Positions 39,738 to 49,736 of a stretch of 64,000 nt of DNA are shown piece after piece; within the stretch, counting starts at the first letter, position 1; each line of letters opens with the position of its first letter. Under the pieces are notes generated by a model. The model was not told the DNA's origin, did not search any database, and saw only the letters and a program-made list of their open reading frames with translations. Source of the stretch: Indiicoccus explosivorum (lineage in GTDB: Bacteria > Bacillota > Bacilli > Bacillales_A > Planococcaceae); contig NZ_NHTN01000008.1 of the NCBI RefSeq assembly GCF_002167005.1, positions 91,175-155,174 on the forward strand. The letters are read 5' to 3'. A program made the translations under genes and the position numbers.

Positions 39738-41294
39738 ATGGGAACTGAAATCCTCTTCGCTTTGCTTGGATTGATCATCGGTGCAGCTGTTGGCTATGTA
39801 GTCTTGAAGAAAGTGAATGATTCGAATGTAGCCGGCGCCCGGAGTGTCGCGGAGCAGATTCTGGAAGATGCGAAGCGGCAGGCTGAAGCGCTGAAAAAGG
39901 AAGCTCTTTTGGAAGCGAAAGACGAAAATCACAAATTGCGCACAGAAGCGGAAGCGGAAATCCGTGAACGACGCGGCGAACTGCAGAAGCAGGAAAGCCG
40001 CCTGCTTCAGAAAGAAGAGAATCTGGACCGCAAGGATGAGGCGCTGAACAAGAGAGAAGCGAGCTTGGAACGGAAAGATGCCACACTCGCTGAAAAACAA
40101 CAGCATATTGAGCAGATGGAGAGCAAAGCGGAGGCATTAATTGCAAAACAATCCGAAGAACTGGAACGCATTTCCGCTCTGACGCGCGAAGAAGCGAAGA
40201 CAGTCATCCTCGATGAAGTCGAAAATGAACTTGCGACGGATATCGCCGTGAAGATCAAGGAAGCGGATGCACGCGTCAAGGAAGAAGCGGATAAAAACGC
40301 ACGGGAAATTTTGTCACTTGCTTTGCAGCGCTTTGCGGCGGATCATGTGGCCGAAACGACCGTGTCTGTCGTCAATCTGCCGAACGACGAGATGAAAGGC
40401 CGCATAATCGGACGGGAAGGCCGGAATATCCGGACGCTGGAGACCCTGACAGGAATCGATCTGATCATTGACGATACCCCTGAAGCTGTGGTGCTTTCCG
40501 GATTTGATCCCGTCAGACGGGAGACTGCACGCCTGGCACTGGAGAAACTGGTGTCGGACGGGCGGATCCATCCGGCCCGCATCGAGGAGATGGTCGATAA
40601 GTCGCGCCGGGAAGTCGACGAGCAGATCCGGGAAGCCGGGGAACAGACGACTTTCGACATCGGCATCCATAATCTCCATCCCGACCTGATCAAGATCATC
40701 GGCCGCCTCAAATACCGCACAAGTTACGGACAGAATGTATTGAAGCATTCGAAGGAAGTCGCGTACCTGTCCGGCCTTCTGGCGGCGGAACTCGGGGAAG
40801 ATGTGACGCTCGCCCGCCGTGCAGGCCTCCTGCATGACATCGGGAAAGCGATCGATCATGAAGTGGAAGGCAGCCACGTGGAAATCGGCGTGGAACTGGC
40901 GACCAAGTACAAAGAACATCCCGTCGTCATCAATTCCATCGCCTCCCACCATGGGGATACGGAAGCCACTTCCGTCATTGCGGTGATTGTCGCGGCAGCT
41001 GATGCTTTGTCAGCGGCCCGGCCTGGGGCACGGAGCGAAACGCTTGAAAATTATATCCGCCGGCTTGAAAAGCTGGAAGAGATTTCGGAATCATATGATG
41101 GCGTTGAAAAGTCGTTCGCCATTCAGGCGGGACGCGAAGTCCGGATCATCGTCCAGCCGGAACAAGTGGACGACATGACCGCACACCGGCTCGCGCGGGA
41201 TATCCGCAAGCGGATTGAAGAAGAACTTGATTATCCGGGCCACATCAAAGTGACGGTGATCAGGGAGACACGGGCAGTGGAATACGCAAAATAA
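39738..41294 (+). CDS. rny: Ribonuclease Y
   Basis: A membrane-anchored endoribonuclease that starts bulk mRNA decay, 518 residues from ATG 39738 ([19 protein letters not shown]) after GGGGAGGTG. Layout: one N-terminal membrane helix (about 4-22), a long charged coiled coil (about 30-205), a KH domain (about 208-270, [15 protein letters not shown]), and an HD domain (about 330-430) with [13 protein letters not shown]. subtilis RNase Y is 520 residues. ymdB, encoded next, and RicA, encoded further on, both affect RNA decay or RNase Y action in B. subtilis. Confidence 0.97.
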   Translation: MGTEILFALLGLIIGAAVGYVVLKKVNDSNVAGARSVAEQILEDAKRQAEALKKEALLEAKDENHKLRTEAEAEIRERRGELQKQESRLLQKEENLDRKDEALNKREASLERKDATLAEKQQHIEQMESKAEALIAKQSEELERISALTREEAKTVILDEVENELATDIAVKIKEADARVKEEADKNAREILSLALQRFAADHVAETTVSVVNLPNDEMKGRIIGREGRNIRTLETLTGIDLIIDDTPEAVVLSGFDPVRRETARLALEKLVSDGRIHPARIEEMVDKSRREVDEQIREAGEQTTFDIGIHNLHPDLIKIIGRLKYRTSYGQNVLKHSKEVAYLSGLLAAELGEDVTLARRAGLLHDIGKAIDHEVEGSHVEIGVELATKYKEHPVVINSIASHHGDTEATSVIAVIVAAADALSAARPGARSETLENYIRRLEKLEEISESYDGVEKSFAIQAGREVRIIVQPEQVDDMTAHRLARDIRKRIEEELDYPGHIKVTVIRETRAVEYAK

Positions 41295-41299
41295 CAGCG

Positions 41300-41338
41300 A
41301 AAGGCTTCGATGAATGTTCATTCAAAGAAGCCTTTTTC
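41300..41338 (+). terminator. Terminator after rny
   Basis: AAAGGCTTC (41300-41308) and GAAGCCTTT (41327-41335), with an inner GAATG/CATTC stem, then more T residues. Confidence 0.83.
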
Positions 41339-41357
41339 GTTTGGAGAGGTGTCCTGA

Positions 41358-42155
41358 GTGAAGGTTTTGTTTATAGGAGATATTGTCGGATCCGTCGGAC
41401 GCGAGATACTTCGCGACTACTTGCCGAGGCTGAAGCGGAAGTACGGGCCGGATGCGGTCATCGTCAATGGAGAGAATGCGGCGGCTGGAAGGGGGATCAC
41501 GAAATCCATTTATCAGGACCTCCTATACATGGGGGTGGACGTCATCACCATGGGGAATCACACATGGGACCAGAAGGAGATTTTTGATTTCATCGATGAA
41601 TCAGATTTCCTGATCCGGCCGGCCAACTTTTCTGTTGAAGCGCCAGGCAGGGGAATGGTGACGATCGAGAAGAACGGCGTAAAACTGACAGTCATCAATT
41701 TGCATGGACGGGTCTTTCTGCCGCCCCACGACGATCCCTTCTGGCTGGCGGAAGAACTCATAGAAGAAGCTGAACAGCAGTCGCCGCTGATCTTCGTCGA
41801 TTTCCATGCCGAAGCGACGAGCGAGAAGATCGCGATGGGGTGGCACCTGAACGGCCGCGCCTCCGCCGTCGTCGGCACGCATACGCACGTCCAGACCGCG
41901 GATGCCCGCATTTTATCAGGCGGCACGGCGTATATAACGGATGTCGGCATGACCGGGCCGTACGATGAAATCCTCGGCATGCGGAAGGAATCGGTGCTGT
42001 ACCGGTTCAAGACGAATCTGCCGGTCCGTTTTGAAGTGCCTAAAACCGGCCGGCCGGTGCTTAGCGGCTTTTTCACTGAAATCGATGATGAAACCGGCAA
42101 AGCGGTTACCTGCGAACGGATCTACATCAACGAGGATTATCCGTTCGTCCCCTGA
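41358..42155 (+). CDS. ymdB: YmdB phosphodiesterase
   Basis: A calcineurin-like metallophosphoesterase of 265 residues. The start is GTG 41358, 6 bases after GAGAGGTG, giving [17 protein letters not shown]. Metal-ligand segments [30 protein letters not shown] and [10 protein letters not shown] are all present. In B. subtilis YmdB hydrolyses 2',3'-cyclic nucleotides (cAMP reported) and is needed for biofilm-stage gene expression. In B. subtilis spoVS, tdh and kbl follow; here miaB is next. Confidence 0.93.
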   Translation: MKVLFIGDIVGSVGREILRDYLPRLKRKYGPDAVIVNGENAAAGRGITKSIYQDLLYMGVDVITMGNHTWDQKEIFDFIDESDFLIRPANFSVEAPGRGMVTIEKNGVKLTVINLHGRVFLPPHDDPFWLAEELIEEAEQQSPLIFVDFHAEATSEKIAMGWHLNGRASAVVGTHTHVQTADARILSGGTAYITDVGMTGPYDEILGMRKESVLYRFKTNLPVRFEVPKTGRPVLSGFFTEIDDETGKAVTCERIYINEDYPFVP

Positions 42156-42211
42156 ATTTGTCGAAAATATGCATCGGCGCGCAAGAGAGGGAACTGAATA
42201 AGGATCAGGCC

Positions 42212-42241
42212 TTGTCTCATTCGCTTCCGGTTCAGTATAAT
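42212..42241 (+). promoter_or_regulatory. Predicted sigma-A promoter of miaB
   Basis: TTGTCT (42212-42217) and a consensus TATAAT (42236-42241), spacer 18, 27 bases before the miaB start. Confidence 0.65.
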
Positions 42242-42268
42242 AAAGCAATGGACGAAAGGGGTTTTTTG

Positions 42269-43813
42269 ATGAACGAGGAACAGCGGCTCCATGACAGTCA
42301 AATCAAGGCTGATACGCCGAACAAGACCGTCGGAAAGGATTACAGCCAATACTTCCAAAGCGTCTATGTCCCACCTTCATTGAAAGAAGCGAAAAAGCGC
42401 GGCAAAGAAGAAGTGGCATATGTCGACAACTTCTCCATCGATCCGCAGTTCAAGGACCTCGGGAACGGCCGGAAGTTCTACATCCGGACCTACGGCTGCC
42501 AGATGAACGAGCACGATACGGAAGTGATGGCGGGCATTTTCCAGCAGCTCGGCTACGCCGCGACCGCGACGGTGGATGACGCCGATGTCATTTTGCTGAA
42601 CACGTGTGCGATCCGCGAGAATGCGGAAAACAAAGTGTTCGGTGAGCTCGGTCACCTGAAGCACTTGAAGACGGAAAAACCGGACCTCTTGATCGGGGTG
42701 TGCGGCTGCATGTCCCAGGAAGAAGCGGTTGTCAATAAAATCCTGAAGACTTACCATCAAGTGGACATGATTTTTGGCACGCACAACATCCACAGGCTGC
42801 CGCAAATCCTCCATGAAGCGTACCTTTCCAAGGAAATGGTCGTCGAAGTGTGGTCCAAGGAAGGCGACGTCATCGAAAATCTGCCGAAAGTGCGCAAAGG
42901 ATCGATCAAGGGCTGGGTCAACATCATGTATGGCTGCGATAAGTTCTGCACGTACTGCATCGTGCCGTATACACGCGGCAAAGAACGGTCCCGGCGTCCG
43001 GAAGATATCATCCAGGAAGTCCGCCACCTTGCGGCACAAGGCTACAAGGAAATCACACTTCTCGGCCAGAACGTCAATGCGTACGGCAAAGACCTTCCGG
43101 ATATCGACTACGGACTGGGCGATCTGATGGATGAGCTGCGGAAGATCGACATTCCCCGCATCCGGTTCACGACGAGCCACCCGCGGGATTTTGATGATAA
43201 GCTGATCGAAGTGCTGGCGAAAGGCGGGAATTTGCTGGATCATATTCATTTGCCGGTCCAGTCGGGCTCATCGGAAATCCTGAAAATCATGGCGCGCAAG
43301 TACACGAGGGAACGGTATGTGGAGCTCGTCCGGAAGATCCGGGAAGCAATGCCGAACGCCACGCTTACGACGGATATCATTGTCGGTTTCCCGAACGAAA
43401 CGGAAGAGCAGTTCGAAGAGACACTGTCCCTGTACCGGGAAATCGGTTTTGAAATGGCCTACACCTACATTTATTCGCCGAGGGAAGGCACGCCAGCGGC
43501 TCGGATGACAGACAACGTACCGATGGAAGTGAAGAAGGAGCGACTTCAGCGGCTCAATGCCCTCGTGGCGGAATATGCGGCGAAATCGATGAAAGCGTAT
43601 GAAGGACAGATTGTCCATGTCCTAGTAGAAGGGGAAAGCAAACGGAATCCGGATGTCCTGTCCGGCTATACCGAAAAGAATAAACTGGTGAACTTCACCG
43701 GACCGAAATCGGCCATCGGCCAAATTGTCCCGGTAAAAGTGACAGCAGCCAAAACATGGTCTTTGGACGGGGAACTGGCAGAAACCCCGGCGGATCTGAA
43801 AGCAGGTGTCTGA
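42269..43813 (+). CDS. miaB: tRNA-2-methylthio-N6-isopentenyladenosine synthase MiaB
   Basis: A radical-SAM methylthiotransferase that adds the 2-methylthio group to i6A37 of tRNAs reading UNN codons, the step after MiaA. It is 514 residues from ATG 42269 after GAAAGGGG. Order: the UPF0004 domain with three cluster cysteines ([21 protein letters not shown]), the radical-SAM core with [17 protein letters not shown], and a C-terminal TRAM domain (about 445-505). An N-terminal extension of about 65 residues, as in B. subtilis, contains [19 protein letters not shown]. Confidence 0.96.
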   Translation: MNEEQRLHDSQIKADTPNKTVGKDYSQYFQSVYVPPSLKEAKKRGKEEVAYVDNFSIDPQFKDLGNGRKFYIRTYGCQMNEHDTEVMAGIFQQLGYAATATVDDADVILLNTCAIRENAENKVFGELGHLKHLKTEKPDLLIGVCGCMSQEEAVVNKILKTYHQVDMIFGTHNIHRLPQILHEAYLSKEMVVEVWSKEGDVIENLPKVRKGSIKGWVNIMYGCDKFCTYCIVPYTRGKERSRRPEDIIQEVRHLAAQGYKEITLLGQNVNAYGKDLPDIDYGLGDLMDELRKIDIPRIRFTTSHPRDFDDKLIEVLAKGGNLLDHIHLPVQSGSSEILKIMARKYTRERYVELVRKIREAMPNATLTTDIIVGFPNETEEQFEETLSLYREIGFEMAYTYIYSPREGTPAARMTDNVPMEVKKERLQRLNALVAEYAAKSMKAYEGQIVHVLVEGESKRNPDVLSGYTEKNKLVNFTGPKSAIGQIVPVKVTAAKTWSLDGELAETPADLKAGV

Positions 43814-43815
43814 AC

Positions 43816-44241
43816 ATGCCATATACAAAAGCGGAAATCGTCGCAAAAGCGCGCGAATTGGCGAACATGATCGCCGACACGGAAGAAGTGGAATTCTTTA
43901 AGCGGGCAGAAGCCCAAATCAACGAAAACCAGGCGGTCCGTGAAAAACTGGCCAGCCTGAAAAGCCTTCAGAAACAGGCTGTCAATTTCCAGCATTACGG
44001 GAAAGAACGCGCCCTGAAACTAGTGGAAGAGAAAATCGCGAAAATCGAAGAAGAAATCGATGCGATCCCGATCGTCCAGGAGTTCAAACAGTCCCAGGTG
44101 GAAGTAAATGAGATCCTGCAGATGGTCTCGAACGGAATTGCGAACCAAGTGACGAACCAGATCATCGAATCGACCGGCGGCGACGTGCTGCGCGGAGAAA
44201 CAGGATCGAAAATTCGCAGCACAGCGAAGAAAGAAGGATAA
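43816..44241 (+). CDS. ricA: RicA (YmcA) regulatory protein
   Basis: A 141-residue YlbF/YmcA-family helical protein. In B. subtilis RicA joins RicF and RicT in a complex that promotes RNase Y maturation of several operon mRNAs and affects competence and biofilm formation. The segments DTEEVEFFKRAEAQIN and NQVTNQIIESTGGD are diagnostic. The start at 43816 is 2 bases after the miaB stop. This copy has no cysteine at all, although the B. subtilis Ric complex carries iron-sulfur clusters. cotE, which follows in B. subtilis, is missing. Confidence 0.9.
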   Translation: MPYTKAEIVAKARELANMIADTEEVEFFKRAEAQINENQAVREKLASLKSLQKQAVNFQHYGKERALKLVEEKIAKIEEEIDAIPIVQEFKQSQVEVNEILQMVSNGIANQVTNQIIESTGGDVLRGETGSKIRSTAKKEG

Positions 44242-44245
44242 CAGG

Positions 44246-44281
44246 AAAGCTGAAAGAGCGGAGACTCTTTCGGCTTTTTTC
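44246..44281 (+). terminator. Terminator after ricA
   Basis: AAAGCTGAAAGAG (44246-44258) and CTCTTTCGGCTTT (44265-44277), one G-U, loop CGGAGA, then T residues. A TATAAT at 44290-44295 just downstream may be the -10 for mutS, but no clear -35 was found. Confidence 0.83.
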
Positions 44282-44331
44282 GATTTTGTTATAATAGAAA
44301 GGCAAAGAGGCAGCTGAAAGAGGTAACGAAA

Positions 44332-46848
44332 ATGGCTTATACACCAATGATGCAACAATATTTGCAAGTGAAGTCCGAATACCAGGATGCGTTCCTGTTT
44401 TTCCGCCTGGGCGATTTTTATGAAATGTTCTTTGATGATGCACTGAAAGCGTCGCAGCTTCTCGAAATTACACTGACGAGCCGGGACGGCGGGCAGGCGG
44501 ACCGCATACCGATGTGCGGGGTGCCTTATCACTCGGCGGCCGGCTATATCGATCAGCTTATCGCGCGTGGCCATAAAGTGGCGATCTGCGAGCAGATGGA
44601 AGATGCGAAACAGAAAAAAGGGATGGTCCGCCGGGAAGTCGTCCGGCTGATCACGCCCGGGACGCATACAGACGGAAAAGGGCTTGATTCCGGGTCGAAC
44701 ATGTTCCTGGGCGCCGCCGAGGAGACCGCGTCCGGCTACAGTCTGGCGTACGCGGACGTCAGCACAGGGGAAGCGGCGGCCCGCCATATCTTCGGAGGAG
44801 CGAAGGCGCTGATCGAAGAAGCCCGGTCACTCCGCCTCCGTGAACTTGTCGTATCCGACCAGCTGAGTCTCCTTCTCTCCGGGATGGATCAGGAGCTGAT
44901 CCTGTCGGAAGAACCGGGGGCGGACGCGCCGGCCGGCGATGAACGGGTTGCGGGCTGTCCGAAGGAATTGCATGGCAGCATCCTGCTGCTCCTGTCCTAC
45001 ATAAACCGGACGCAAAAACAGACGCTCCCGCATATCCAGCCGTTCCGGCATATCGAAACGGACCGCCTGCTGTCGATCGATTTCCACTCAAAACGGAACT
45101 TGGAACTGACTGAACCGATCCGGGGCGGCGGCCGCAGCGGCACACTGCTGTGGCTGCTGGATGAGACGGCGACGGCCATGGGCAGCCGGAAGCTCCGGCA
45201 GTGGCTTCAGCAGCCGCTTGCGGAGCGGGGGCCGATAGAAGCACGGCAGCGGATGACGGCGGCTTTCATCACGGAATTCTTCACAAGGGATGCCGTGACG
45301 GATTTATTGAAAGAAGTGTACGACTTGGAGCGGCTCTCCGGGAAAATCTCGTTCGGCAGCGCGAATGGACGCGATTTGGCGCAGCTGAGGAATTCGCTTT
45401 TGAAAGTGCCGGCGATCATCGGAGAATTGACAGGGTCGGACAGCGATGTGCTCCGAGCTTTCGGAGCGGAATTGGACCCGTGCGAAGAAGCAGCTGAACT
45501 GCTGACCGCCATCAGCGAGGACCCGCCGCTTTCACCGAAGGACGGCGGTGTGATCCGTGACGGTTACTCGGAACGGCTGGACGAGTACCGGTATGCTTCC
45601 CGGAACGGCAAGGATTGGATCGCACAGCTCGAAGCGGCCGAACGGCAGCGGACGGGCATCAAGTCGCTGAAGATCGGCTATAATCGGGTGTTCGGCTACT
45701 ATATCGAAGTGACGAAATCCAATCTCCATCTGGCCGACTTGGAGCGCTATGAACGGAAACAGACCCTGGCCAATGCGGAGCGGTTCATCACGCCGGAACT
45801 GAAAGAAAAAGAGACGCTGATCCTGACGGCGGAAGAAGAAAGCCTGGCGCTGGAATATGAGCTGTTCAGCGGAATCAGGGAACAGGCGAAACGCTTTATT
45901 CCGCGGATCCAGACACTAGCTTCAAGGCTGAGTGAACTGGATGTCTTCATCTCCTTTGCTTCCGTGGCGGAGAAGTACCGGTTCACGAAACCGTCTTTCC
46001 ATGACGGAACCGCGATTTCCATCAAAGAAGGCCGGCATCCGGTCGTCGAGAAAATGCTGAACCGGCAGGGATATGTGCCCAATGACTGTGAAATGCCGGA
46101 AGATCGGAACATGCTGCTGATCACCGGTCCGAACATGTCAGGGAAAAGCACTTACATGCGGCAGATCGCACTGACGGTCATCATGGCGCAGACCGGCAGT
46201 TATGTGCCGACAGCGTCTGCCTGCCTTCCTGTCACCGATCAGATCTTCACTCGCATCGGGGCGGCCGATGATCTGACGAGCGGACAGAGTACGTTCATGG
46301 TCGAAATGATGGAATCCCGCTATGCCATCACCCATGCGACGGACAGGAGCCTTCTTTTATTCGACGAGATCGGACGGGGGACCTCCACTTATGACGGCAT
46401 GGCGCTGGCACAGGCCATGATCGAATACGTCCATGAGGAAATCGGGGCGAACACGCTGTTTTCGACCCATTATCATGAGCTGACGGCACTTTCCGAAAGT
46501 CTGGACCGGCTGGCCAATATCCACGCCTCCGCCATGGAACAGTCGGGGAAAGTGGTGTTCCTCCATAAAATGAAACAGGGCCCGGCGGACAAGAGCTACG
46601 GTATCCATGTGGCGGAACTGGCAGAGCTTCCGGCTCCGATCATCCAGCGGGCACATGAGCTGCTGCGGGAATTCGAGTCGGACAGGAAAAAGGATATACA
46701 GCAGGAACCGGCACAACTGTCCCTATTCGATGACGGCGGCGCCCAATCGGAAGCGGCTGAAGCGATCCGGAATGCCCGGATTCCTGAAATGACGCCGCTG
46801 GAAGCGCTCCAGCTGCTGAATGAACTCCAGCAAAAACTGAACAGCTGA
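44332..46848 (+). CDS. mutS: DNA mismatch repair protein MutS
   Basis: The mismatch-recognition ATPase, 838 residues. The N-terminal mismatch-binding domain contains the Phe-x-Glu motif in LGDFYEMFFDDA (about residues 24-35). Connector, core and clamp domains follow, then the ATPase with GPNMSGKS at 599-606, the DEIGRGTSTYDG segment and STHYHELT. A C-terminal dimerisation tail with QEPAQLSLF resembles a sliding-clamp-binding motif (QxxLxLF type). GAAAGAGGTAA precedes the ATG. mutL follows after 43 bases. Confidence 0.97.
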   Translation: MAYTPMMQQYLQVKSEYQDAFLFFRLGDFYEMFFDDALKASQLLEITLTSRDGGQADRIPMCGVPYHSAAGYIDQLIARGHKVAICEQMEDAKQKKGMVRREVVRLITPGTHTDGKGLDSGSNMFLGAAEETASGYSLAYADVSTGEAAARHIFGGAKALIEEARSLRLRELVVSDQLSLLLSGMDQELILSEEPGADAPAGDERVAGCPKELHGSILLLLSYINRTQKQTLPHIQPFRHIETDRLLSIDFHSKRNLELTEPIRGGGRSGTLLWLLDETATAMGSRKLRQWLQQPLAERGPIEARQRMTAAFITEFFTRDAVTDLLKEVYDLERLSGKISFGSANGRDLAQLRNSLLKVPAIIGELTGSDSDVLRAFGAELDPCEEAAELLTAISEDPPLSPKDGGVIRDGYSERLDEYRYASRNGKDWIAQLEAAERQRTGIKSLKIGYNRVFGYYIEVTKSNLHLADLERYERKQTLANAERFITPELKEKETLILTAEEESLALEYELFSGIREQAKRFIPRIQTLASRLSELDVFISFASVAEKYRFTKPSFHDGTAISIKEGRHPVVEKMLNRQGYVPNDCEMPEDRNMLLITGPNMSGKSTYMRQIALTVIMAQTGSYVPTASACLPVTDQIFTRIGAADDLTSGQSTFMVEMMESRYAITHATDRSLLLFDEIGRGTSTYDGMALAQAMIEYVHEEIGANTLFSTHYHELTALSESLDRLANIHASAMEQSGKVVFLHKMKQGPADKSYGIHVAELAELPAPIIQRAHELLREFESDRKKDIQQEPAQLSLFDDGGAQSEAAEAIRNARIPEMTPLEALQLLNELQQKLNS

Positions 46849-46891
46849 ACCGGCAGGAAACAGACAGCCAGGGAAGGAAAGGAGGGTGCAT

Positions 46892-48760
46892 GTGGGACGG
46901 ATCAGACTGATGGATGAACCGCTGTCGAATAAAATCGCGGCCGGGGAAGTGGTGGAACGGCCGGCTTCTGTCGTGAAAGAATTGGTCGAGAATGCATTGG
47001 ATGCCGGCGGAATGAAGATCGAAGTGCTCCTGGAGGAGGCGGGCCTGTTACGTGTGCAGGTCATCGACGACGGGAACGGCATGGACAGCGAAGACGCCGA
47101 GCTGTCTTTCGCCCGTCATGCCACCAGTAAAATCAGCAATGAACACGACCTGTTCCGGATCCGGACGCTCGGATTCAGAGGGGAGGCGCTGGCCAGTATC
47201 GCTTCGGTCTCCAAAGTGACACTGTCGACTTCCGACGGTACAGTCGGAACCCGGATCCAGGCGGATGGCGGCCGGATCACCGGCCAATCCGCGGCGGCAC
47301 TCCGGAAAGGGACCGATATTTCGGTCGAACAGCTTTTCTATAACACGCCGGCCCGCCTGAAATACATGAAGACGCTGCAGACCGAACTCGGCCACATCAT
47401 CGATTTGATGAACCGCTTCGCGCTCAGCCGTCCGGAAGTCGCTTTCCGGCTCGTCCACAGCGGAAAAGTCCTGCTGGAAACAGCCGGGAGCGGCGACATC
47501 CGCCGGGTGCTCGCGGATATTTATGGCGTCCAGACGGCACGGAAGATGATTCCGTTCGAAGGTGCGACTCACGACTACCGGGTTTCAGGGTTTATTTCCC
47601 TTCCGGAAATCACGCGGGCGAATAAGAACTATGTCTCCATTTTCGTGAACGGCCGATGGGTGAAGCATTATGCAGCAGTGCGGGCGATCCAGAAAGCGTA
47701 CCACACGTATTTGCCGATCGAACGCTACCCGATCGCGGTCATCCGGATCGAGGGCGATCCGTATTTGACGGATGTCAACGTCCATCCTTCCAAGCAGCAG
47801 ATCCGGTTAAGCAAAGAAGCGGAGCTGCTCCGGCTGATCGAGGAGGCCGTGAAATCAGCGATCCGGAATGCGGTGAAGGCACCGGTCATCGAGAAAAAAC
47901 CCCAGCAGCGGCAGCCGAGAAGGGATGCACAGCTGGAATTCTGGAAAGCGGCATCGTCTCCGGAAGAGAATTCCATTCCCGTGCAAACTCCGTCCGATAA
48001 GCCGGCTGGACAAGTGACGGGGGAGGTGGAACAAGCTCCGCCTTCGAGCGGGAAACTGCCGTCAGTCGGCGAAACCGCTTCTTCCTATCCGGAAGCTGAG
48101 CCGGAACCGGTCGGCGGATGGTCTGAAGGGGACACCTCAGACGGGGAATCCGGAGAGCTGCGGGAAGAAGCGAAGCCGTTTCCGGAATTGGAAGTGGTCG
48201 GCCAGGTCCACGGGACGTATATTGTCGCGCAGAGCAAAGACGGCTTTTACCTGATCGACCAGCATGCGGCGCAGGAGCGGATCAAGTATGAATTCTACCG
48301 GGAAAAAGCAGGTGAAGTGGACAGCAGCGAACGGCAGACGCTTCTTTTGCCCTTGACGTTCCATTACAGCCGGGATGAAGCATACCGCCTCCGCCATTCG
48401 CTTGATCTTCTCCACTCAAGCGGGGTCTTCCTGGAAGAGTTCGGGGACACTTCGTTCATTGTCAGGGAACATCCCGCCTGGTTCCCGGAAGGGGCCGAGC
48501 AGGAGACGATCGAAGGGCTGATCGAGCAAGTGCTGACAGACCGGAAGACGGACGTGAAAAAGCTGCGGGAAGAAGCGGCGATCATGATGAGCTGCAAAAG
48601 ATCGATCAAAGCGAACCACTTCCTGCAAAAACACGAAATGGAACGGCTTCTGGCCGATCTGAAAGCGGCGGATCAGCCGTACACTTGCCCGCACGGCCGG
48701 CCGGTCATCATCCATTTCACTTCTTATGACCTCGAGAAGATGTTTAAACGCGTCATGTGA
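46892..48760 (+). CDS. mutL: DNA mismatch repair protein MutL
   Basis: A 622-residue GHKL ATPase and nicking endonuclease. The start is GTG 46892, 5 bases after AAGGAGGG; an in-frame GTG at 46886 lies within that site. The N-terminal ATPase has NKIAAGEVV, DNG-like DDGNGMD and TLGFRGEALAS. A variable Pro/Glu linker (about 335-435) is followed by the C-terminal endonuclease domain with the metal motif DQHAAQERIKYE, SCKRSIKAN and CPHGRP. These mark a nicking MutL as in other bacteria without MutH. Confidence 0.96.
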   Translation: MGRIRLMDEPLSNKIAAGEVVERPASVVKELVENALDAGGMKIEVLLEEAGLLRVQVIDDGNGMDSEDAELSFARHATSKISNEHDLFRIRTLGFRGEALASIASVSKVTLSTSDGTVGTRIQADGGRITGQSAAALRKGTDISVEQLFYNTPARLKYMKTLQTELGHIIDLMNRFALSRPEVAFRLVHSGKVLLETAGSGDIRRVLADIYGVQTARKMIPFEGATHDYRVSGFISLPEITRANKNYVSIFVNGRWVKHYAAVRAIQKAYHTYLPIERYPIAVIRIEGDPYLTDVNVHPSKQQIRLSKEAELLRLIEEAVKSAIRNAVKAPVIEKKPQQRQPRRDAQLEFWKAASSPEENSIPVQTPSDKPAGQVTGEVEQAPPSSGKLPSVGETASSYPEAEPEPVGGWSEGDTSDGESGELREEAKPFPELEVVGQVHGTYIVAQSKDGFYLIDQHAAQERIKYEFYREKAGEVDSSERQTLLLPLTFHYSRDEAYRLRHSLDLLHSSGVFLEEFGDTSFIVREHPAWFPEGAEQETIEGLIEQVLTDRKTDVKKLREEAAIMMSCKRSIKANHFLQKHEMERLLADLKAADQPYTCPHGRPVIIHFTSYDLEKMFKRVM

Positions 48761-48812
48761 AAAGGAATAACAGGGAAAAATGGCAGCAGGTACAATCGGA
48801 AGGGGAAGTGTG

Positions 48813-49736
48813 ATGAAAAAAACGGAAGAGTTTCTTGAAATGGAAGATGGCTTTAAGCTTCATACCGTGTCGTGGATCCCGGAATCCCCGAAAGCCCATG
48901 TCCATCTGCTGCACGGAATGGCGGAACACATCGAGCGTTTCGATGACTTCGCCCGCTTCCTGACCGAGCAGGGATATGCCGTGACCGGTCACGATCAGCG
49001 CGGACACGGTTACACGGCGAAACGGAACGGGACCTTCGGATTTTTTGCGGAGCGGGACGGCTTCGCCCGTGTGACAGAAGACGCGCGCCGCGTCATCAGC
49101 ATCACGAATGAACGGCTCGGGCATCTTCCGTTCATCCTGTTCGGGCACAGCATGGGCTCCTATATCGCCCGCCGGTATATCCAGCTCTACAGTGACGGCG
49201 TCCGGAAAGTGGTGCTTTCCGGAACCGGCGGAAGTGTCAAGTACCAGGGGCATGCGGCAAAAGCCTATGCGCAGGCGATGGCGCGCGCATTCGGCAAAGA
49301 ACAGCGGAACAACTTATTGACGGCGGTCATGTTCGGCCAGTTCAATGCCCAGTTCCCGGATGCGGACGCGGGATTCGGCTGGCTGTCGCGCGATGAGGCC
49401 ATCGTCCACTCCTATATCTCCGACCCGCTTTGCGGCTTTATTCCGACCAATCAGTTTTATATCGATTTGTTCAGCGGCATTTCCCTGATCCATGACATGA
49501 AGGAGGTCCGGAAAATCCGAAAGGGGCTTCCTGTCTTTTTTGCCAGCGGCTCCCGTGACCCGGTGGGGGATCTCGGAAGAGGTGTTTTCATGGCCGCCCG
49601 GCAGATGGCGGATGCCGGGGTGGACGATGTCACGGTCTACCTGGCGGAAGGTGCGCGTCATGAACTGATCAACGAATTGGATAAAGAACGCTACTACGCT
49701 GTCATCGCCAGCTGGATGGACAGGGATCTCGAATGA
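48813..49736 (+). CDS. Alpha/beta hydrolase, lysophospholipase/monoacylglycerol lipase-like
   Basis: A 307-residue serine hydrolase of the Hydrolase_4 (serine aminopeptidase S33/monoacylglycerol lipase) group. The nucleophile is Ser113 in GHSMG; HLLHGMAEHIERF is the oxyanion-loop region; the likely acid and histidine lie in SRDPVG and AEGARHELINE. The start is ATG 48813 after GGAAGGGGAAG. It has no signal peptide. It is not found between mutL and miaA in B. subtilis. Its stop overlaps the miaA start by four bases. The natural substrate is unknown. Confidence 0.85.
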   Translation: MKKTEEFLEMEDGFKLHTVSWIPESPKAHVHLLHGMAEHIERFDDFARFLTEQGYAVTGHDQRGHGYTAKRNGTFGFFAERDGFARVTEDARRVISITNERLGHLPFILFGHSMGSYIARRYIQLYSDGVRKVVLSGTGGSVKYQGHAAKAYAQAMARAFGKEQRNNLLTAVMFGQFNAQFPDADAGFGWLSRDEAIVHSYISDPLCGFIPTNQFYIDLFSGISLIHDMKEVRKIRKGLPVFFASGSRDPVGDLGRGVFMAARQMADAGVDDVTVYLAEGARHELINELDKERYYAVIASWMDRDLE

